NCBI GenBank assembly: GCA_021234155.1
Contig: JAJEKV010000034.1
Location: 14,682,671 to 14,746,670, forward strand
Direction of reading: 5' to 3'
Source of the DNA: Isoetes taiwanensis
Lineage: Eukaryota; Streptophyta; Lycopodiopsida; Isoetales; Isoetaceae
DNA length: 64,000 nucleotides
This document shows positions 1 to 13,127 of this stretch, in pieces. The notes beneath the pieces were generated by a model, which was not told the origin of the DNA, searched no databases, and saw only the letters and a list, made by a program, of their open reading frames with translations. Each line of letters begins with the position of its first letter. Within the stretch, counting starts at the first letter, position 1. Both the position numbers and the translations under genes were made by a program.

Positions 1-2025
1 TAAGTCCGTGTTTTCGACTTATTGCTGCAAAATTTGTATCAAGATTCTTTGTTTTCGGTGCCCAATAATGGATCTTGCATAAGCAAACTTCTATCTCATG
101 TGGTTTCGGTCTATTTCTTCATCACTTTTGATGAAATGAAGATGGTATTTCTTCCCACTCTGCCTGTTTTGCCAAGAATTTGGCAAAGAAGGAATATGGC
201 GTGACCATTTTTATTGCTCGATGTAATTCCACCTCTGCAAAAGCTTGTTCTGCAAGCAGGCAGTTAGCTGGCCAGTCTTGGTGGTGCTTTATTTCAACAA
301 TGCGATGTTTTTGCAAATGAATGACCGCCTTGTCATAATGTTTCCTTCAAGGAGACTTATTTACCAAAACTGCAGGATATATATTGGTAATATTGAATGA
401 TGATGTGCATCAATTTGGATATTATTTCCTCTAACTACCTATTATATTATTAAAACTATTGAATTTATGAGATATCTCTCGTGTGTCATAATTTTCATTC
501 GCAATTTTCATTCATGGCTCGCAGGGCTTCTATCTTACCGGAAGTTGTGCTTGAGGGATTTGATTGGATACTCATGCAATAAGTACCTTGCTTTTTACAT
601 GTCAGCAAGTACAATGTTTTTTGTTTGAAGTTCTCATTTGTTGTTGAAGTTCTCACGGGGGAGCATTGAGGAACCGGGGAACATTGAGGAACCTTTTTTT
701 ACTGCTTGTATAACATTTGTAAATGTATGTAAGAGGTGCTAAGATATTTATAAATGTACTAAGAGGTCCTAGCATAAAAACCATGTTGTGCTGCATGTTC
801 AAAAAGACATGATGATGTAGTTTGTATTAAGCGATTTTCTATGTTTGCTTTTGTTAGAGCCCGAAGTGCCCAAATTAGGGCCCGAAGGGCCCAAATTTTT
901 TTTAATATAACAACCAACACATCACTACCATTAACATTAATTAACACAAACTATTGCATTCAACACATTGAAATTAAAATCCCCCTGAAACCCCCTTTCG
1001 TTTGGGTGCATATTCACATGGGGGGTTACGTAGGGCAGCGAGAGCCCCTAAAAACTTACAATACATGTACAAAATTAACACTATTAAGTACATTCTCACA
1101 AACCTTATAGTATTTCGCAAATCTCAATATACAGTATACAAAAACTTGTACAGGCATACCCCACAAACGAGGATCGCTATGCACGGTTAAGATCAAAGAA
1201 TAAAGGGCAAATATGCCCATCTGACAGCTCTCGTTGCCCGAACTGTGTGAATTGTCAATCAACATACAATATAGATGTGACCCTACTTGAAAAATGGGCC
1301 AACACGATCAAAATTTTTTAAGGTGTCAATGGGTTGTTAGTTTTGCATGTGCATGGTGTTGACCCTAGAGATTCATCCACCTGTTGCATCCAACTGTTCA
1401 TACTGGCCAGTAAAAGTTATATGTCGCACTGTTCCTTAAGTTCACTTACTAACATTTTGATTTTTTGCTCACATTTTGGCTTCAATTGTTGAACTTAGGA
1501 CGTGGAACAGAATGAACGAAGCCTTGTTTCCATGGCAGGGAGGTCAAGTAAAGAAACGTCAAGTAAATGACCTTTAATGTATATGCGTAATATTGGTTTA
1601 CTTTTCATGGAAACAGAGGGTCAAATTCGACCACCCACTGTGCTATTTTATCAACAATTCCATTAAGGGTGGCAATTGAATGGAGGAAACAAAAAATCTT
1701 TCTCTAAAGGTAGTAGTAGCCCACTAAAAGTGTCAATTTCCATGCAACACATTGTTTAATTTAGGGTGAGTTGAATCACTAATGCATTTGGGGCGGCATT
1801 ACTAGTGCATTTACAATCATGTAGAAAACTACTGTAGCTAGGCTAGGCTATAGATTCCATCGTATGACAATAATTAGCCATTGAGAATGGGAAGCTAGAC
1901 CATAGATTCCATCCTCTGACCATCATTAGCCATTAGCTGTTGAGAATGGGAGGCTAGCAATATATGATACGACACCTACATGTGTGGAGAATTGAAAGGA
2001 TTTTTTGGGTTGCCCCTAGGGGGGG

Positions 2026-2160
2026 CAAACCCTCGTTTGTATGGGGTTGTGGCATATCCTGAGTATATGCTGGAATATACTCAGAATATGTTGATGACTG
2101 CTCCAAACCGATTGTACCCTGTAAACTGGCGGTCATTTGCGTTCTAAATCAAGGATGGTC
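2026..2160. repeat. dispersed hairpin-bearing repeat (copies at 2.0, 40.8, 51.7 and 62.3 kb)
   Basis: A palindromic 'ttgcccctaggggg...gcaa' block is followed by an inverted repeat, CATATCCTGAGTATAT at 2053-2068 facing ATATACTCAGAATATG at 2075-2090 with one mismatch, and then an 'accggttaactgg' block near 2165. The same order occurs at 40759-40960 and 51661-51870 in a diverged form, and at 62292-62470 as the duplicate of this one. In the LRR copies it lies a few hundred bases upstream of the gene, so it may be a promoter-proximal repeat or a small non-autonomous element. Family unknown. Confidence 0.6.
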
Positions 2161-2879
2161 TAACCGGTTAACTGGCATGGCAGATAGAAGCTTGAATTTG
2201 ATGAATAAGCTTGGATCATGCTGCTGTTCTATTCGGGAAAAGGGCAAGAATGGGCAAGAATGGGCATTCGGGACAAGGGCGAGGATGGACATTCGGGACA
2301 AGGGAAAGTCTGCTGGGCTTTTTTTTTTCTTATAGAGGAATGGCTGGAGCAGATACGACCGTAACACCCTAAATTTTGTGCGTCTTATCCCGTTTTTGCT
2401 CATCCGAGAATGTGGTATTATGACACACTTGGTTGCAATTTGTTCTTGCTTTCTGCAGATCGAAATGAGAAATGAGAGAAGGAAAATGCTTGAATATACA
2501 CATGTTCTGTGCCAAGGCCAGGCCTACTCCTTTCAACCATGTGTGCGCTTGATAGACTAGGCCTTAGTCACCTAGCATTCATTCTTTGTTGGTCTTTGTT
2601 GTTCGGATCCAAGGGTTTGAAGATCCTCAAAATTTGGAAAAATTTTCTGAAAAATGGTGCAGGAATATTTCTGTAAGTTTACCCTCCAACCATTTTTGGA
2701 GGGCAGGGTCTTTGGATTATATGGCTCTAGATAAATTACCATTAGCAGAAAGATTTGTATCATGATCAACTACAAGTCTCTGAATAATGAGTTCTTAAGC
2801 AGGTACAAAACTTTTACAAAAGATTAAGCGATTGTTACATGGACAGTATGATAGAAGGACCTATCCAGCACAAAGCCTG

Positions 2880-3002
2880 GCTAGTACCTCGGCATCTTGG
2901 TTTTAAGCAGAAGCTCCTGGGTTTGATACTGAACAAGTAGCTCAGTGGTATAATAATTGGATTGCAAGCAGGAGGGGCCTGGTATTCAACATCCAACCAG
3001 CG
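2880..3002 (+). other. degenerate tRNA-like pair (weak)
   Basis: Two successive stretches resemble tRNA box patterns. The second contains 'tagctcagtggtataat' near 2937, close to a pol III A box, followed about 45 bases later by 'ggtattcaac', a poor B box. The first ends in 'gggtttgatactg'. No closed cloverleaf could be drawn, so this is at best tRNA-derived (a SINE remnant), not a functional tRNA gene. The duplicate copy lies near 63165-63290. Confidence 0.25.
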
Positions 3003-3904
3003 CCCTTCTAGTTTTTAAGAGAAATCAGTTGCCTAGAGTAGGCATGAAATGATGTAGGCAAATAGTTCTTGTGGTTACATGCTGACATAAGGCAGACAGA
3101 TCAACTGGGGTCATTCTACAAATTGAAAATCTATTAACGCATTGTTTAATTTTATGACTGGTACCAAGGTATAATATGGCAGCACAAGCTTCTTACATGC
3201 TTGCGACCATGTTTTCATGGGCCAGATGTAAGACATTATCTCCAAACAAAGATATATGATGCATGATCATGCCTGTGTGTTCCACTTCATTAGAAGACTA
3301 GGAGCTCCCTTAATAGAATTTCAGCGTAGAAGTTGTAACCTTGCTTCCCTTTAGAGAAGGCATGATTGTTCAGAGGAGTTCATATTGGATAAACTAATCC
3401 TTATGCTTTTTGTGTTTGCAGAACATGTCGTTGTTGATAATGAGAAACAACCAAAAGAGATCAACATGGACATACATTGGATCTGGACACTTGTATCGAA
3501 TCAACTCTTCAATGCCAGAATCTGTTTCCAATATTTGCCATAAATGCTTTTCTTTCTATTATCGCGTCAACTGTTTTTGTTCATTGAATCTCTGTACCTG
3601 ACTGTTAATTGTTGGAGGGGACAATCACGAAGGAAGTACATTGTTTATTCTCGAGATTGAAGCCTACCCCTGAGATGAGGATGATTTTTGGCTAATTGCT
3701 CCGAACCTTCTTTGTTTAACTTGCAAAAAAGGGACTGCAACAAGGCTTGGCCTGCATTTTGTTGTCTTCAAATGTCATGCTATTTTATTTTTTATATTCA
3801 ATAAAATCCTCACGTCATTACGGGCTAAATTGTTATAAATATTATCAAATACTGGTAGGTGGTAGCCTTACTATGCAAATGGATTCCCCTCGCATTGACA
3901 ACAG

Positions 3905-4295
3905 GCAGAGATGATAATTTGGGTGGCTGCTATGGATTCTGCTCTGCTATCTTGCTTATTAGCTCAGGAACTTCAGGCTGCAGATCATTCAGGACATGCA
4001 TCTCATCATGGTATTCTTTATTGTGCGCCGTGTTGAAATGCACCATATTTTAATTATTTTCTTATGGATTTCTAGTTGATGTTGAATGCCATGCGAAAGA
4101 GTTCATGGAATCTGTGAAGAAATTACAAATGTTTTTTACTCATATAAATCATGAATACGAACCCCGCAAAGAAGAACGTCTTAAGAAGGTATGTTATCCT
4201 TTATGTATTGATCTTTTTGTCATTGTTAATCAAGGGTGCTTCATATATCCTTGAACATTTTGTAGCTTATCGAACTGAAACAAATGGGGAACTGA
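3905..4295 (+). pseudogene. MED28: Mediator subunit 28 (MED28)-like gene fragment
   Basis: Two exons are well supported. Exon A (3905-4010) follows acceptor 'gacaacag' and ends at a GT donor. Exon B (4076-4188) follows 'tttctag' and ends 'aagaag|gtatg'. They join in frame and read ...ALLSCLLAQELQA... then VDVECHAKEFMESVKKLQMFF, which matches from memory the plant MED28 core (ALLPCLPARELQA..., IDVERHARDFMEAAKKLQ). MED28 is a small subunit of the Mediator head that links activators to RNA polymerase II. A third possible exon, 4266-4295, adds LIELKQMGN and a stop; it does not look like the normal coiled-coil C-terminus (EEELKTKDELI). The 5' exons and the true 3' exons were not found, and the 425-bp array begins 2.5 kb downstream. 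It may be a truncated copy, or the rest may be spread over long introns. Confidence 0.7.
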
Positions 4296-6798
4296 ATCTT
4301 TTGCCTTGGTTTCCTGCAACAAGTAGTTGAAAATCTGCAAGACTAGGACTAAGGTTTTAACATGTGCATTTTTTTCACAGCATTATGTAAAATTGTGAAT
4401 GTAAGGAGAATGTTCTAAACTTACACAACATTATTGAAATTTGTGGATGGAAGGAGAATGTTCTAAACTGCACCTGGCTATTGCATACCACAGCTTGCAT
4501 AGAACAAGTTGATTTTAAGTTGCACTAAGTGCATACCTTAGGGCTTTCTATGGATTTTTTTCAAGGCCTCAGATAGATTTGTAGCTTTCGTTTGAGTTTA
4601 TTGCAAGCCTTTCGTGAAATATTCCTTTTTTTGATGGTGCCAAGCTTTTTGCACAAGGATTTTGGTGGACAACATAACTCACCTACGGAAGTCTTTGCAG
4701 GTTGCAACACACTATTGAATTTTTTAACTATGCAAGGAGTAAAATAATAATAATAATCTCTTAGGTTATATAATGCTTCCCTTGATTTGTGAATTATCAA
4801 CATCACAAAAAATAAGCTCCCCTATTTGCTGGATCCTGCAACTACCCCTGCAGCATTTGGCGCCAAAATAAAAATAGTCATCGGAAATACTCCATTAAAG
4901 AAACAGAGTTTACATGACAGGCATCAGAATGAAAACTAGAGTAGGAAAATAAAACCATTGAAGATGGAACTTAAGAGTCTACCTTTGGCAGTTGTTGACC
5001 AAAATGGTCCGCTTCCCCTTACCCATCGACATCTCTAAACTCAATAGAGTATCTGCAAAAAGCCTCTTGACCTAGCTGATCGAATTGAATTCCTTGACAA
5101 ACGTAGATATACAGGCATATATAATGCTAATTTTTGATTCCCTAAAAATTCGTATTGCCATGACCAAGCCATACGACTCTACTATTCATACCGATTTTCC
5201 TGACTACTTAACCAGTTAAATATCCTAGACTAGCAGGTCCAGTAGGCCCAAGTTCAGAGACCCGTTCCATGTCGATACTCTAATCTATGATGTCAAAACA
5301 TGACTTTGAACTATGATTTAAGCCACTTCACTCTCCGACCATGAAGGGCAACCCTCCGTGCGCAGCACCTTGTTTATTTATGTACTAGAAAAAGTGCCCA
5401 GCGGCGTTGGTTTTTGTTGGGATTAAACTAAAAATTTAATATAAAGAAAAGGCTGATGGCGTTCGGTATTTCCTCATTTGTATTTGCAAATAGGATGATC
5501 TTGACTATTGTGAATGGGCAGAAAACAACAACAAAAAACTTTGGAAATAGCAGATTAAAAGTAGGCCAACAAACATATCACTTCACGCTTGGCCAAAAAA
5601 AGCTCCTGTATGCAACTATGCATCTCTATTCCTGAACATAACTTGAGCTGAATTCAAACACCCGAGCAATCCTAATATTTATTCAAACACTCTAAAGTTC
5701 ATTATTTGCATCGAGCAATCCTAACATTCTAAAGTTCATTATTTGTGTTGATGACGTGATCTTGGCAGATGATGTGCATGCAATTGGACAAATGAATTTG
5801 ATCTACAATGAGTTTTTTGCTTTTCACAAAAGATGCCCCCAAAAACACATACTATCTTAGCTTTGTTGTATGCAAGAATGCAGGTTCTGTTATGCATGTT
5901 TTTTGCAGCTTAAAGCTCTTCCCTTATGAAAAACATCATTGTCTAGGTGAATATACAAATATTTTGCCATCATATGTCTTGCTTCAAAATCTCAGTTAGT
6001 ACAATGTAGTTGCAACTTTATGCAAGTTAATAAGGAGTTTGTATGAACTGAACTTAATATCTTTTTACACGGCCGCTGAAGATGGCTGGATGGAAATGTC
6101 TTATCGATAACGCTACTGAAGATGGCAGGATAGAAATAGGACAAACAGAATTTAATATCTACTCACATGGCTACCGAGGATTGCAGGTTGACTCAATTAT
6201 ACATTCAGGTAGTTCTTGAATCATTCTTTTGCTTTGTCACTTACATGAAGAGATAGCATCACTATTCGTGCTTCTATTTGAACAGAAGCAGTTATGGCCA
6301 TTGCTACCATCGAATGGAGATGCAAAAAAGGAGTAAAAACTCTTCACTTCAGACCATTGTATGCTTTGCCTTGAAAATCCTTAGGTGAAAAATATTTAGG
6401 TGAAGAATCACACGTTCGTGTTGAATCCTACATCCAGTGCAATCATTTTGTTAGAATGCTAATCCTACGTCTACTGCAATCATTTTGTTAAAAATGCAGG
6501 AACCTACATTAACATTTTCTAGGTCTGGAGCTAACCTCTGAAAATATTTTCTATGAATATTTGCTATGTCAAGGGCTAACGTTTGAATACCAAACATCTT
6601 TAACTAACTCATGTTCTCTTGGTTTTGAATAATAAATCCAAGTCTCAGCATTTTCAATAATTCTATGTGTCCTTCCTACGGTGCGAAAATGTTCAGAAAT
6701 TTTAGACCGAGTTCAAATAATTTCTTGGTTACAGGCTACAATACCATGACTTGGCAGCAAGTTCAAATAATTTGTTATAACATCATTGTCTTCTACAA
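4296..6798. other. no recognisable gene
   Basis: AT-rich sequence with short A/T runs and an AAT microsatellite near 4745. A short exon-like stretch near 6286-6335 follows an AG and ends in a stop, but matches nothing known to me. Two imperfect copies of 'gaagatggc(t/a)gga' lie near 6078 and 6118. It is probably intronic or intergenic DNA of the MED28-like locus. Confidence 0.5.
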
Positions 6799-6944
6799 AA
6801 TATGTAGCAAAATAACAGGGGGTTCCAGGGGGATTTGATATAGATATAATTCTTGAAACCATAGACCATATCCCTAAAACAATTCAATGGGTTATTATAA
6901 AAAAAAACATAGATTTAAGATAAAAAATAGTCACATTACCTCAC

Positions 6945-7007
6945 TGGTTAGATTGGTTAAAGTAGTCTTATTAGGACATTGAGTTATTTTGGTAGAGGTT
7001 CGAATCC
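6945..7007 (+). promoter_or_regulatory. tRNA-like A box / B box pair in the repeat unit
   Basis: TGGTTAGATTGG (6945-6956) resembles a pol III A box and GGTTCGAATCC (6997-7007) fits the B box consensus. They are 52 bases apart start to start, within the tRNA range. The same pair recurs in the other units, though in several the B box reads 'ggttgaatcc', losing the C of TTCGA. The T stem pairs only partly, so this is tRNA-derived at best. It is consistent with an array that grew from a tRNA-derived SINE. Confidence 0.45.
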
Positions 7008-7918
7008 CCGTATTTCATATTCTAAAAGCTTAAGTGAAACCGTATAGAGGCTCGATATACCATCAAAACCTTAGGCAAACTCGTATTCGACATCTTAAAA
7101 TCATAGGCGTCCCCAATCGTTTAGAATATGTAGCAAAATAACAGGGGGTTCCAGGGGGATTTGATATAGATATAATTCTTGAAACCATAGACCATATCCC
7201 TAAAACAATTCAATGGGTTATTATAAAAAAAAACATAGATTTAAGATAAAAAATAGTCACATTACCTCCTTTGGTTAGATTGGTTAAAGTAGTCTTATTA
7301 GGACATTGAGTTATTTTAGTAGAGGTTGAATCCCGTCTAAAAGCTTAAGTGAAACCGTATAGAGGCTCGATATACCATCAAAACCTTAGGCAAACTCGTA
7401 TTCGACATCTTAAAATCATAGGCGCCCCTTAATCATAATTGAGCATAATCAAAGCGAGAGGTGTCCAGAGGCTCCAACATACGATGCGGGCGTCGGTTGA
7501 CGATCCGACGATTTGTGGTTGTCCGGGGTGCACCTCGTTTAGAATATGTAGCAAAATAATGGGGGTTCGAGGGGGATTTGATATAGATATAATTCTTGAA
7601 ACCATAGACCATATCCCTAAAACAATTCAATGGGTTATTATAAAAAAAAAAAACATAGATTTAAGATAAAAATAGTCACATTACCTCCTTTGGTTAGATT
7701 GGTTAAAGTAGTCTTATTAGGACATTGAGTTATTTTGGTAGAGGTTGAATCCCGTATTTCATATTCTAAAAGCTTAAGTGAAACCGTATAGAGGCTCGAT
7801 ATACCATCAAAACCTTAGGCAAACTCGTATTCGACATCTTAAAATCATAGGCGTCCGCAATCATAATTGAGCATAATCAAAACGAGAGGTGTCCAGAGGC
7901 TCCAACATACGATGCGGG

Positions 7919-7940
7919 CGTCGGATTGACAGATCCGACG
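7919..7940 (+). other. perfect 8-bp stem hairpin in the repeat unit
   Basis: CGTCGGAT, a six-base loop, then ATCCGACG. Versions of it occur in most later units (for example 8337-8358 and 10861-10882), while the loop and the bases just outside it vary. Its role is unknown; it could be a replication or recombination structure of the repeat family. Confidence 0.7.
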
Positions 7941-10900
7941 ACCGTGGTAGTCGAGGTGCACCTCGTTTTAGAATATGTAGCAAAATAACAGGGTTCCAGG
8001 GGGATTTGATATAGATATAATTCTTGAAACCATAGACCATATCCCTAAAACAATTCAATGGGTTATTATAAAAAAAACATAGATTTAAGATAAAAAATAG
8101 TCACATTACCTCTTTGGTTAGATTGGTTAAAGTAGTCTTATTAGGACATTGAGTTATTTTGGTAGAGGTTGAATCCCCGATCTAAAAGCTTAAGTGAAAC
8201 CATTATAGAGGCTCGATATACCATCAAAACCTTAGGCAAACTCAGATTCGACATCTTAAAATCATAAGGCCCATAATCATAATTGAGCATAATCGAAACG
8301 AGAGGTGTCCAGAGGCTCCAACATCTGATGCGGGCCGTCGGATTGACAGATCCGACGACTTGTGGTAGTCGGGGGTGCACCTCGTTTAGAATATGTAGCA
8401 AAATAATGAGGGTTTCAGGGGATTTGATATAGATATAATTCTTGAAACCATAGACCATATCCCTAAAACAATTCAATGGGTTATTATAAAAAAACATAGA
8501 TTTAAGATAAAAAATAGTCACATTACCTCCTTTGGTTAGATTGGTTAAAGTAGTCTTATTAGGACATTGAGTTATTTTGGTAGAGGTTCAATCCCAAAAA
8601 TCTAAAAGCTTAAGTGAAACCGTTATAGAGGCTCGATATACCATCAAAACCTTAGGCAAACTCAGTATTCGACATCTTAAAATCATAGGCGTCCGCAATC
8701 ATAATTGAGCATAATCGAAACGAGAGGTGTCCGGAGAGGCTCCAACATACGATGCGGAGGGTGGGATTGACAGATCCGACGATCGTGGTAGTCCAGGGGT
8801 GCACCTCGTTTAGAATATGTAGCAAAATAACAGGGGGTTCGTGGGGATTTGATATAGATATAATTCTTGAAACCATAGACCATATCCCTAAAACAATTCA
8901 ATGGGTTATTATAAAAAAAACATAGATTTAAGATAAAAATAGTCACATTACCTCTTTGGTTAGATTGGTTAAAGTAGTCTTATTAGGACATTGAGTTATT
9001 TTGGTAGAGGTTGAATCCCGTATTTCATATTCTAAAAGCTTAAGTGAAACCGTATAGAGGCTCGATATACCATCAAAACCTTAGGCAAACTCGTATTCGA
9101 CATCTTAAAATCATAGGCCCCGCAATCATAATTGAGCATAATCGAAACGAGAGGTGTCCGAGGCTCCAACATACGATGCGGGCCGTCGGATTGACGATCC
9201 GACGACTGTGGTAGTCGGGGGTGCACCTCGTTTAGAATATGTAGCAAAATACTTGAGGGTTCGGGGGATTTGATATAGATATAATTCTTGAAACCATAGA
9301 CCATATCCCTAAAACAATTCAATGGGTTATTATAAAAAAAAACATAGATTTAAGATAAAAAAAATAGTCACATTACCTCTTTGGTTAGATTGGTTAAAGT
9401 AGTCTTATTAGGACATTGAGTTATTTTGGTAGAGGTTCGAATCCCCGTCTAAAAGCTTAAGTGAAACCGTATAGAGGCTCGATATACCATCAAAACCTTA
9501 GGCAAACTCGTATTCGACATCTTAAAATCATAGGCGTCATAATCATAATTGAGCATAATCGAAACGAGAGGTGTCCGAGGCTCCAACATGATCTGGGCCG
9601 TCGGATTGACAGATCCGACGACCGTGGTAGTCCGTGGTGCACCTCGTTTAGAATATGTAGCAAAATAACGAGGGGTTCGTGGGGATTTGATATAGATATA
9701 ATTCTTGAAACCATAGACCATATCCCTAAAACAATTCAATGGGTTATTATAAAAAAAAACATAGATTTAAGATAAAAATAGTCACATTACCTCACTTTGG
9801 TTAGATTGGTTAAAGTAGTCTTATTAGGACATTGAGTTATTTTGGTAGAGGTTGAATCCCCGCCTAAAAGCTTAAGTGAAACCGATAGAGGCTCGATATA
9901 CCATCAAAACCTTAGGCAAACTCGTATTCGACATCTTAAAATCATAGGCGTCCGCAATCATAATTGAGCATAATCGAAACGAGAGGTGTCCAGAGGCTCC
10001 AACATATCTGATCACGGGCCGCCGGATTGACAGATCCGACGACCGTGGTAGTCGAGGGGTGCACCTCGTTTAGAATATGTAGCAAAATAACGAGGGGGTT
10101 CGGGGGATTTGATATAGATATAATTCTTGAAACCATAGACCATATCCCTAAAACAATTCAATGGGTTATTATAAAAAAAAACATAGATTTAAGATAAAAA
10201 ATAGTCACATTACCTCCTTTGGTTAGATTGGTTAAAGTAGTCTTATTAGGACATTGAGTTATTTTGGTAGAGGTTGAATCCCCGTATTTCATATTCTAAA
10301 AGCTTAAGTGAAACCGTATAGAGGCTCGATATACCATCAAAACCTTAGGCAAACTCCAGATTCGACATCTTAAAATCATAGGCGTCCGCAATCATAATTG
10401 AGCATAATCGAAACGAGAGGTGTCCAGAGGCTCCAACATACAATCACGGGCGTCGATTGATGAGATCCGAATTTGTGGTAGTCCGAGGTGCACCTCGTTT
10501 AGAATATGTAGCAAAATAACGAGGGGTTCGGGGGATTTGATATAGATATAATTCTTGAAACCATAGACCATATCCCTAAAACAATTCAATGGGTTATTAT
10601 AAAAAAAAAACATAGATTTAAGATAAAAAATAGTCACATTACCTCACTGGTTAGATTGGTTAAAGTAGTCTTATTAGGACATTGAGTTATTTTGGTAGAG
10701 GTTCGAATCCCCGTATTTCATATTCTAAAAGCTTAAGTGAAACCGTATAGAGGCTCGATATACCATCAAAACCTTAGGCAAACTCGTATTCGACATCTTA
10801 AAATCATAGGCGTCCCCAATCATAATTGAGCATAACAGAGGCTCCAACATACAGTCTGGGCCGTCGGATTGACAGATCCGACGACTGTGGTAGTCCAGGG

Positions 10901-13127
10901 TGCACCTCGTTTAGAATATGTAGCAAAATAACAGGGGGTTCCAGGGGGATTTGATATAGATATAATTCTTGAAACCATAGACCATATCCCTAAAACAATT
11001 CAATGGGTTATTATAAAAAAACATAGATTTAAGATAAAAATAGTCACATTACCTCACTTTGGTTAGATTGGTTAAAGTAGTCTTATTAGGACATTGAGTT
11101 ATTTTGGTAGAGGTTGAATCCTCGTATTTCATATTCTAAAAGCTTAAGTGAAACCGGTATAGAGGCTCGATATACCATCAAAACCTTAGGCAAACTCGTA
11201 TTCGACATCTTAAAATCATAGGCGTCCCCAATCATAATTGAGCATAATCGAAACGAGAGGTGCGAGGCTCCAACATCTGATCCCGGGCGTCGGATTGATG
11301 AGATCCGACGATTGTGGTAGTCCGGGTGCACCTCGTTTTAGAATATGTAGCAAAATAACGAGGGGTTCGAGGGGATTTGATATAGATATAATTCTTGAAA
11401 CCATAGACCATATCCCTAAAACAATTCAATGGGTTATTATAAAAAAAACATAGATTTAAGATAAAAAAATAGTCATATTACCTCCTTTGGTTAGATTGGT
11501 TAAAGTAGTCTTATTAGGACATTGAGTTATTTTGGTAGAGGTTGAATCCCCGTATTTCATATTCTAAAAGCTTAAGTGAAACCGTATAGAGGCTCGATAT
11601 ACCATCAAAACCTTAGGCAAACTTCGTATTCGACATCTTAAAATCATAGGCGTCCCCAATCATAATTGAGCATAATCGAAGCGAGAGGTGTGCGAGAGGC
11701 TCCAACATCGATCGGGGGGTCGGGATTGCAGATCCGACGACCGTGGTGGTAGAGGGTGCACCTCGTTTAGAATATGTAGCAAAATAACTTGGGGTTCGAG
11801 GGGATTTGATATAGATATAATTCTTGAAACCATAGACCATATCCCTAAAACAATTCAATGGGTTATTATAAAAAAACATAGATTTAAGATAAAAATAGTC
11901 ATATTACCTCCTTTGGTTAGATTGGTTAAAGTAGTCTTATTAGGACATTGAGTTATTTTGGTAGAGGTTCGAATCCCGTATTTCATATTCTAAAAGCTTA
12001 AGTGAAACCGTATAGAGGCTCGATATACCATCAAAACCTTAGGCAAACTCGTATTCGACATCTTAAAATCATAGGCGTCCCCAATCATAATTGAGCATAA
12101 TCGAAGCGAGAGGTGAGGCTCCAACATCTGATCGGGGGCGTCGGATTGACAGATCCGACGGTATGTGGTAGTCGAGGGTGCACCTCGTTTAGAATATGTA
12201 GCAAAATAACGGGGGTTCGGGGGATTTGATATAGATATAATTCTTGAAACCATAGACCATATCCCTAAAACAATTCAATGGGTTATTATAAAAAAAAAAA
12301 CATAGATTTAAGATAAAAAATAGTCATATTACCTCCTTTGGTTAGATTGGTTAAAGTAGTCTTATTAGGACATTGAGTTATTTTGGTAGAGGTTCGAAAT
12401 CCGTATTTCATATTCTAAAAGCTTAAGTGAAACCGTATAGAGGCTCGATATACCATCAAAACCTTAGGCAAACTCGTATTCGACATCTTAAAATCATAGG
12501 CGTCCCCAATCATAATTGAGCATAATCGAAGCGAGAGGTGTCGAGGCTCCAACATCTGATCAGGGTGATTGATGGCTGCACCGACGACCGTGGTAGTCCG
12601 GGGTGCACCTCGTTTAGAATATGTAGCAAAATAATGAGGGGTTCGGGGGATTTGATATAGATATAATTCTTGAAACCATAGACCATATCCCTAAAACAAT
12701 TCAATGGGTTATTATAAAAAAAACATAGATTTAAGATAAAAATAGTCATATTACCTCCTTTGGTTAGATTGGTTAAAGTAGTCTTATTAGGACATTGAGT
12801 TATTTTGGTAGAGGTTGAATCCCCGTATTTCATATTCTAAAAGCTTAAGTGAAACCGTATAGAGGCTCGATATACCATCAAAACCTTAGGCAAACTCGTA
12901 TTCGACATCTTAAAATCATAGGCGTCCCCAATCATAATTGAGCATAATCGAAACGAGAGGTGTCCAGAGGCTCCAACATACTGATCGGGCGGCCGGATTG
13001 ATTGATCCGATCGGACGATCGTGGTAGTCCGGTGCACCTCGTTTAGAATATGTAGCAAAATAACAGGGGGTTCCAGGGGGATTTGATATAGATATAATTC
13101 TTGAAACCATAGACCATATCCCTAAAA

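Larger units (their letters stand above)
1..3138. repeat. left copy of a long segmental duplication (partner 60294-63426)
   Basis: The sequence aligns almost base for base with 60294-63426 in the same orientation. Long stretches, for example 1021-1250 against 61313-61542, look identical by eye. Most differences are short clusters at CTG/CAG sites or homopolymer lengths. The left edge runs off the window. The similarity stops after 'attaac' at 3138, where this copy continues into 'gcattgtttaatttt' and the other joins a different repeat. No convincing gene was seen inside; the short open frames are similar in both copies and look accidental. The low divergence suggests a recent duplication or two haplotypes placed in tandem by assembly. 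Confidence 0.93.
6799..13127 (+). repeat. tandem array of a ~425-bp unit, 16 starts
   Basis: The anchor 'atatgtagcaaaataa' recurs near 6800, 7126, 7541, 7970, 8390, 8812, 9236, 9650, 10075, 10502, 10914, 11340, 11770, 12196, 12616 and 13047. The first interval is about 326 bp and the rest 412-431 bp. Each unit has, in order, the anchor, a G-rich block, 'gatttgatatagatata', a variable A run, a tRNA-like core, 'aaaagcttaagtgaaacc', a CGTCGGAT hairpin and 'gtgcacctcg'. The first interval lacks the hairpin part and the last unit is cut at 13127. Variation is very uneven: long blocks are constant while a few short blocks differ in every unit, mostly where CAG, CTG or CCG is expected. Minus-strand frames beginning MNCFRDMVYGFKNY recur in many units but break at the variable blocks, and are not taken as genes. 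Confidence 0.97.

Noticed and set aside
2935-3000. Functional tRNA gene
   Set aside because: A-box-like sequence is present, but the B box is poor and no acceptor stem closes.
7433-13110. Repeated minus-strand frames starting MNCFRDMVYGFKNYIYIKSP across the array
   Set aside because: They arise from the constant part of the 425-bp unit, change frame at every variable block, match no family and have no splice or stop pattern of a gene.
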